From Candidatus Limnocylindrales bacterium (GTDB taxonomy: Bacteria > Chloroflexota > Limnocylindria > Limnocylindrales > CSP1-4): a stretch of DNA of 9,781 nt. Where the stretch lies: positions 1-9,781 of the forward strand of contig JAUSJS010000330.1 in assembly GCA_030647575.1 (NCBI GenBank). The letters run 5' to 3'. Both the position numbers and the translations under genes were made by a program. Under the pieces are notes generated by a model. It saw only the letters and a program-made list of their open reading frames with translations, searched no databases and was not told the DNA's origin. This document shows, one piece after another, positions 6,506-9,781 of the stretch. Position 1 is the first letter of the stretch, and the number at the start of each line of letters is the position of its first letter.

Positions 6506-7275
6506 GAGGCCAGCACGCCGATCCGTACGAGCAGATCCACCACCGCGGGCGCGGCATTCGGCCCGCGGCCGAGGATCTCGACCTGGGCGCCCTGCTCTTC
6601 GGGCAGCCGCAGGCCGAGCTTCAGCGGACCGGCCTGCGACCAGGCTGGTGCGAACCGCTCGATCTCTTTCCGCTTCGCGCGCAAGCGGCCTGGCACCGAC
6701 GGATAGCGCGGCAGGTTGAGCCCCTCCTTGACCGAGACCACCGCCGGCAGTGGCAGCTCGTACGTCTCCCAGCCCCCGCCGGGTGCCTCGCGCCGCGCAA
6801 CGATCGTTCCGTCGAGCACGGTCAACGACTTGATGCCGGTGACGATTGGCCGGTCAAGTGCGACGGCGACCCGGATGCCGACCTGGAAATCGCCGGTGTC
6901 GGCCGCCTCATTGCCGAACAGGAGCAGGTCGAACGGGCCGTGCGTCGCCTCTTGTGCGCGGATCGTTTCGACGATCGCCGCCGCGGTCGCGACCGGATCG
7001 AACTCCCGGCCGTCGGTCTCGAGCAGGATCGCCCGGTCGATCCCGACCGCCATGGCATCGCGCAGCTGCTCCTCGGTTGCGACCGGACCGAGGGTCAGCA
7101 CGGCCGACGATCCACCCTGCGCCTCGACGATCCGGACGGCTTCCTCGACCGCGCACTCCTCGTGCGGGCTGACGGTGAAGCCGAGATAGCGCGTGTCGAT
7201 CTCCTGCCCGTCCGGCGTGAGGACGATCCGGCCGCCGGTCGCGGGTACGCGCTTGACGCAGACCAGGATCTCCAC
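6502..7275 (-). CDS. etfB: Electron transfer flavoprotein, beta subunit
   Basis: The 257-residue product is the AMP-binding beta subunit of ETF. It begins with MEILVCVKRVP, typical of the family. GNEAADTGDFQVG is at 121-133, and the conserved C-terminal signature is at 160-206, with PLPAVVSVKEGLNLPRYP (175-192) followed by a Lys/Arg-rich RAKRKEIERF (199-208). Length is normal for bacterial EtfB. The GTG start at 7275 is supported by GGAGG five bases upstream (7281-7285). It lies 12 nt after the stop of the dimethylglycine dehydrogenase-like gene and overlaps etfA by four bases, so the three genes form one transcription unit. This order implies that the ETF is dedicated to that dehydrogenase, although ETFs can accept electrons from several donors. 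No ETF:quinone oxidoreductase is seen in the window. Confidence 0.95.
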   Translation of the reverse strand: MEILVCVKRVPATGGRIVLTPDGQEIDTRYLGFTVSPHEECAVEEAVRIVEAQGGSSAVLTLGPVATEEQLRDAMAVGIDRAILLETDGREFDPVATAAAIVETIRAQEATHGPFDLLLFGNEAADTGDFQVGIRVAVALDRPIVTGIKSLTVLDGTIVARREAPGGGWETYELPLPAVVSVKEGLNLPRYPSVPGRLRAKRKEIERFAPAWSQAGPLKLGLRLPEEQGAQVEILGRGPNAAPAVVDLLVRIGVLAS

Positions 7276-7280
7276 GCGTC

Positions 7281-7285
7281 CCTCC
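7281..7285 (-). promoter_or_regulatory. Ribosome binding site for etfB
   Basis: On the minus strand GGAGG lies five bases before the GTG at 7275 and directly before the stop codon of the preceding flavoprotein gene. It supports the GTG start. Confidence 0.7.
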
Positions 7286-7287
7286 GC

Positions 7288-9781
7288 TCAGCTCCGGATC
7301 CGCGCGTTGTCCGGGTCGAAGAGCGGCGTGGCGCCGGCGACGGCGACCGTCACCGGGTAGCACTCGCCGAAGAACTCGACCGCAAGCTTCGTTCCGGGGA
7401 CAGCCTGCTCGGGCGGCAGGTACGACATCAGGAGATGCTTCCCGAGCGACGGGCCGGAGCCGGCGCTGGTCACGTACGAGCGGCGGCCCTTCGCGTCGAC
7501 GAGCGGCCGCCCGTCAGCGGTCAGGATCGGCTCACGACCGAGCATGTAGCGCTTCACCCCGGCCGAGGAGGTGGGGTCGTCTACGGTCAGGGTGGACAGG
7601 ACGGCCGCCGGCGGTCGTGACCGCTGCGCGAGGTAGGCGTCCCTGCCGACGAAGTCGGCGTCCTTGACCGTCGGGCGGGCCATGCCCGCCTCGACGAGGT
7701 CGAAGTCGAGCTCGAGCTCGGCCCCATGGGCGCGGTACCCCTTTTCGAGTCTCGCCGTGACCGCATAGGTGCCGATTCCGGCGGCGACGAGGCCGTGTGC
7801 CGAACCGGCATCCCAGATCGCGTCCCAGACGCGCAGGCCCTGCTCCATCGGGACGTAGATCTCCCAGCCGAGCTCACCGACGTAGCTGATCCGCGACGCG
7901 AGGGTCCGGACGCCGTTGATGTCGACCGTCTTCGTCGTGAGGAACGGGAAGCCGGCATGGCTGACGTCGGACACCGTCACGCTCGCCAGGATGTCGCGCG
8001 CCCGCGGCCCCCACAGTCCGATCGTCGTCCACTGGTTCGTCGCGTCGTGGAGCTGGGCGGAGCCATCGGCCGGCAACGCATCGCTGAACAGCTTCCGGTC
8101 GCGCATACCCATGCCGCCGCCGGTGACGACTCGGAACCGGTCGTGGTCGAGGCGCATGATCGTGAGGTCGGCCAGGATCCCGCCCGCGCGATTGAGGAGC
8201 GGCGTATAGACGGTCCGTCCGGGCGGAACGTCGATCTTGTTGACGCACAGTCCCTCGAGGTACGCGCAGGCGCCCGGCCCGGTCACGTCGAAGAGAGCGA
8301 ACGCCGACAGGTCGACGACCGCCGCCCGATCGCGCATGGCGAGGTGCTCGGCGTTGATGATCGGCGACCACCAGCGCGAGTCCCACTCCGCGGCGCGCGG
8401 CATGACCCGCTCGCCGTAGTCGGCGAGCAGGCGCTCGTTCGCGCCGTACCAGTACGGCCTCTCCCAGCCGGCCGCTTCGAAGAAGACGGCGCCGAGCTCG
8501 CGCTGGCGCGCGTTGAACGGCGACACGCGGATGTTGCGATTCGATTCCCACTGCTCCATCGGGTGGACGATGCCGTAGGTCTTGTTGAAGCCCTCGGCGG
8601 TCCGGGCCCGGATGTGCTGCTCAGTCTTGTGGTGGTCGTAGAAGCGGGCCACGTCGGAGCCGTGGGGATCGATCTCGGGCTCGCCCGTCGTCAACCACTG
8701 GACGACGGTCTTGGCGATTCCGGGGGCCTCCTTGATCCAGATCGCGGCAACCGCCCAGAGGCCCTTGACCTCTGACGTCTCGCCGATGATCGGATTGCCG
8801 TCGGGTGTGAGCGACAGCAGGCCGTTGATCGCGTGACGGATGCCGACCGTCTCGTCGCCGAGAACCTCCGGGACGAGCTCCAGGGCCTGCTCCATCTGGA
8901 GCTCGAAGTCCTCCTGGGTGAACGGAAGCTCGGTCGGTGACAGCGCCGAGGCGGCGATCGACGGAATCTCGTCGGCGTCCATGTGGATCGTCCTGTGGGC
9001 ATACGAGCCAACTTCGAGGTCGCCGCCATGCTGCCGCTCGTACATGTTCGTGTCCATGTCGCGGACGATCGGGAACTTGATCTCGCCGACGGTGTCGGCG
9101 AAGCGCGGCACGGGTCCCACGCTGATCATCTGGTGGATCGCCGGCGTGAGCGGGATCGACGCCCCAGCCATCCGGGCGATCCGCGGGCTCCACACGCCGC
9201 TGGCAATGAAGACGACGTCCGCCTCGATGTCGCCGGCGTCGGTGCGCACGCGCCGCACGCGGCCGCGCTCGACGTCGATGCCGGTGACCTCGACCCCTGC
9301 GGCGATCGTCAGCGCCCCCTGCTCCTGGGCACGTTCGCGCATGAGCGTCCCCGCTCGGAGCGAGTCAACGACACCCACGCCGGGCGTGTGGAAGCCGCCG
9401 AGGATGACCGACTCGTCTAGGAACGGGACGAGCGCCTTGACCTGCGCCGGGGACAGCAGCTCCGAGTCGATCCCCCACGACTTCGAGGACGCGATCCGGC
9501 GCTTGAACTCCTCCATCCGCTCCTGCGTTCGGGCGACCTCGATCCCGCCGCTCTGGGTGAAGACCCCGAGCTCCTCGTACTGGCGGACGCTCTCCAGGGT
9601 GAACGCGGTCATCTCCTTCGAGTGGTCGGTCAGGAAGATGAAATTCGAGGCGTGCCCGGTCGAGCCGCCGGGGTTCGGGAGCGTCCCCTTGTCAACCAGG
9701 ATGATGTCCCGCCAGCCGGCCAGGGCGAGGTGGTACGCGAGGCTGTTGCCCACGATGCCGGCGCCGATGACGGCGACGCTC
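7288..9781 (-). CDS. Dimethylglycine/sarcosine dehydrogenase-like FAD oxidoreductase fused to an aminomethyltransferase (GcvT) domain, 5' end missing
   Basis: The visible 830 residues (codon 1 at 9778-9780) begin just inside the FAD Rossmann motif VIGAGIVG (4-11), so only a short N-terminus is beyond the window. The GTG at 9753 is Val10 of this motif, not a start. Domains in order: DAO-type FAD oxidoreductase (about 1-375), a linker of FAO_M type (about 380-435), GCV_T folate-binding domain (about 440-700) and GCV_T C-terminal barrel (about 720-815). GSTGHASNF (39-47) carries His43, aligned with the histidine that holds FAD covalently in dimethylglycine and sarcosine dehydrogenases. Asp538 in GGILADL matches the folate-site catalytic Asp, and ARLEKGYRAHGAEL (676-689) is the usual T-protein-like motif. 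By family, it oxidises an N-methyl amine, passes the one-carbon unit to tetrahydrofolate and electrons to ETF. The adjacent etfBA fit this exactly. The substrate is not certain. Confidence 0.92.
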   Translation of the reverse strand, partial: SVAVIGAGIVGNSLAYHLALAGWRDIILVDKGTLPNPGGSTGHASNFIFLTDHSKEMTAFTLESVRQYEELGVFTQSGGIEVARTQERMEEFKRRIASSKSWGIDSELLSPAQVKALVPFLDESVILGGFHTPGVGVVDSLRAGTLMRERAQEQGALTIAAGVEVTGIDVERGRVRRVRTDAGDIEADVVFIASGVWSPRIARMAGASIPLTPAIHQMISVGPVPRFADTVGEIKFPIVRDMDTNMYERQHGGDLEVGSYAHRTIHMDADEIPSIAASALSPTELPFTQEDFELQMEQALELVPEVLGDETVGIRHAINGLLSLTPDGNPIIGETSEVKGLWAVAAIWIKEAPGIAKTVVQWLTTGEPEIDPHGSDVARFYDHHKTEQHIRARTAEGFNKTYGIVHPMEQWESNRNIRVSPFNARQRELGAVFFEAAGWERPYWYGANERLLADYGERVMPRAAEWDSRWWSPIINAEHLAMRDRAAVVDLSAFALFDVTGPGACAYLEGLCVNKIDVPPGRTVYTPLLNRAGGILADLTIMRLDHDRFRVVTGGGMGMRDRKLFSDALPADGSAQLHDATNQWTTIGLWGPRARDILASVTVSDVSHAGFPFLTTKTVDINGVRTLASRISYVGELGWEIYVPMEQGLRVWDAIWDAGSAHGLVAAGIGTYAVTARLEKGYRAHGAELELDFDLVEAGMARPTVKDADFVGRDAYLAQRSRPPAAVLSTLTVDDPTSSAGVKRYMLGREPILTADGRPLVDAKGRRSYVTSAGSGPSLGKHLLMSYLPPEQAVPGTKLAVEFFGECYPVTVAVAGATPLFDPDNARIRS

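Noticed and set aside
5601..6719. Long plus-strand open frame of 372 codons opposite etfA
   Set aside because: Ser/Arg/Pro/Ala-rich translation with no motifs, opposite a canonical EtfA; a shadow frame.
9751..9753. GTG as start of the flavoprotein gene
   Set aside because: The frame stays open to the window edge and the upstream codons encode SVAVIGAGI, the first part of the FAD-binding Rossmann motif.

Overview
This is a high-GC stretch of bacterial DNA, roughly two-thirds G+C by eye, with strong third-position G/C bias and several GTG starts. It is almost entirely protein-coding. The composition and gene content fit a soil-type actinobacterium or Chloroflexota lineage, but no phylogenetic marker is present, so that placement is inference. 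There are no rRNA, tRNA, CRISPR or mobile-element signatures, and no gene-free stretch longer than about 80 bases.

Layout. Two gene sets converge. The plus-strand set (1-5502) reads: an M24-family (creatinase / Xaa-Pro peptidase-like) protein cut by the left edge; the alpha and beta subunits of a thiamine-diphosphate 2-oxoacid dehydrogenase E1 (AcoA/AcoB or PdhA/PdhB type); a beta-hydroxyacid dehydrogenase of the 3-hydroxyisobutyrate dehydrogenase family; and a metal-dependent amidohydrolase of the TRZ/ATZ-like class. Spacing is tight (20 nt, 13-nt overlap, 4 nt, 78 nt), so it is probably one operon. The minus-strand set (9781 down to 5453) reads: a dimethylglycine/sarcosine dehydrogenase-like flavoprotein with a C-terminal aminomethyltransferase (GcvT) half, cut by the right edge; then etfB and etfA, the two subunits of an electron-transfer flavoprotein. 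Spacing is 12 nt and then a 4-nt overlap, clearly an operon. The two sets meet tail to tail with a 50-nt antisense overlap of the amidohydrolase and etfA coding ends.

How the genes may work together. The minus-strand operon is a self-contained oxidative N-demethylation module: the flavoprotein oxidises an N-methyl amine, its folate-binding half would capture the one-carbon unit, and the dedicated ETF would carry electrons to the respiratory chain. The plus-strand operon supplies a C-N or peptide-bond type lyase/hydrolase (M24), a second C-N hydrolase (amidohydrolase), an E1 that would act on a 2-oxo compound, and an NAD(P)H oxidoreductase for a hydroxyacid/semialdehyde. Together they look like a catabolic pathway for an N-methylated, possibly cyclic or amide-bearing, nitrogen compound. 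The substrate cannot be read from the sequence. Three features make the pathway non-standard: the M24 protein has Cys in place of one metal-ligand Asp, the amidohydrolase lacks the Glu of the deaminase HxxE motif, and the E1 has no E2 or E3 partner within the window.
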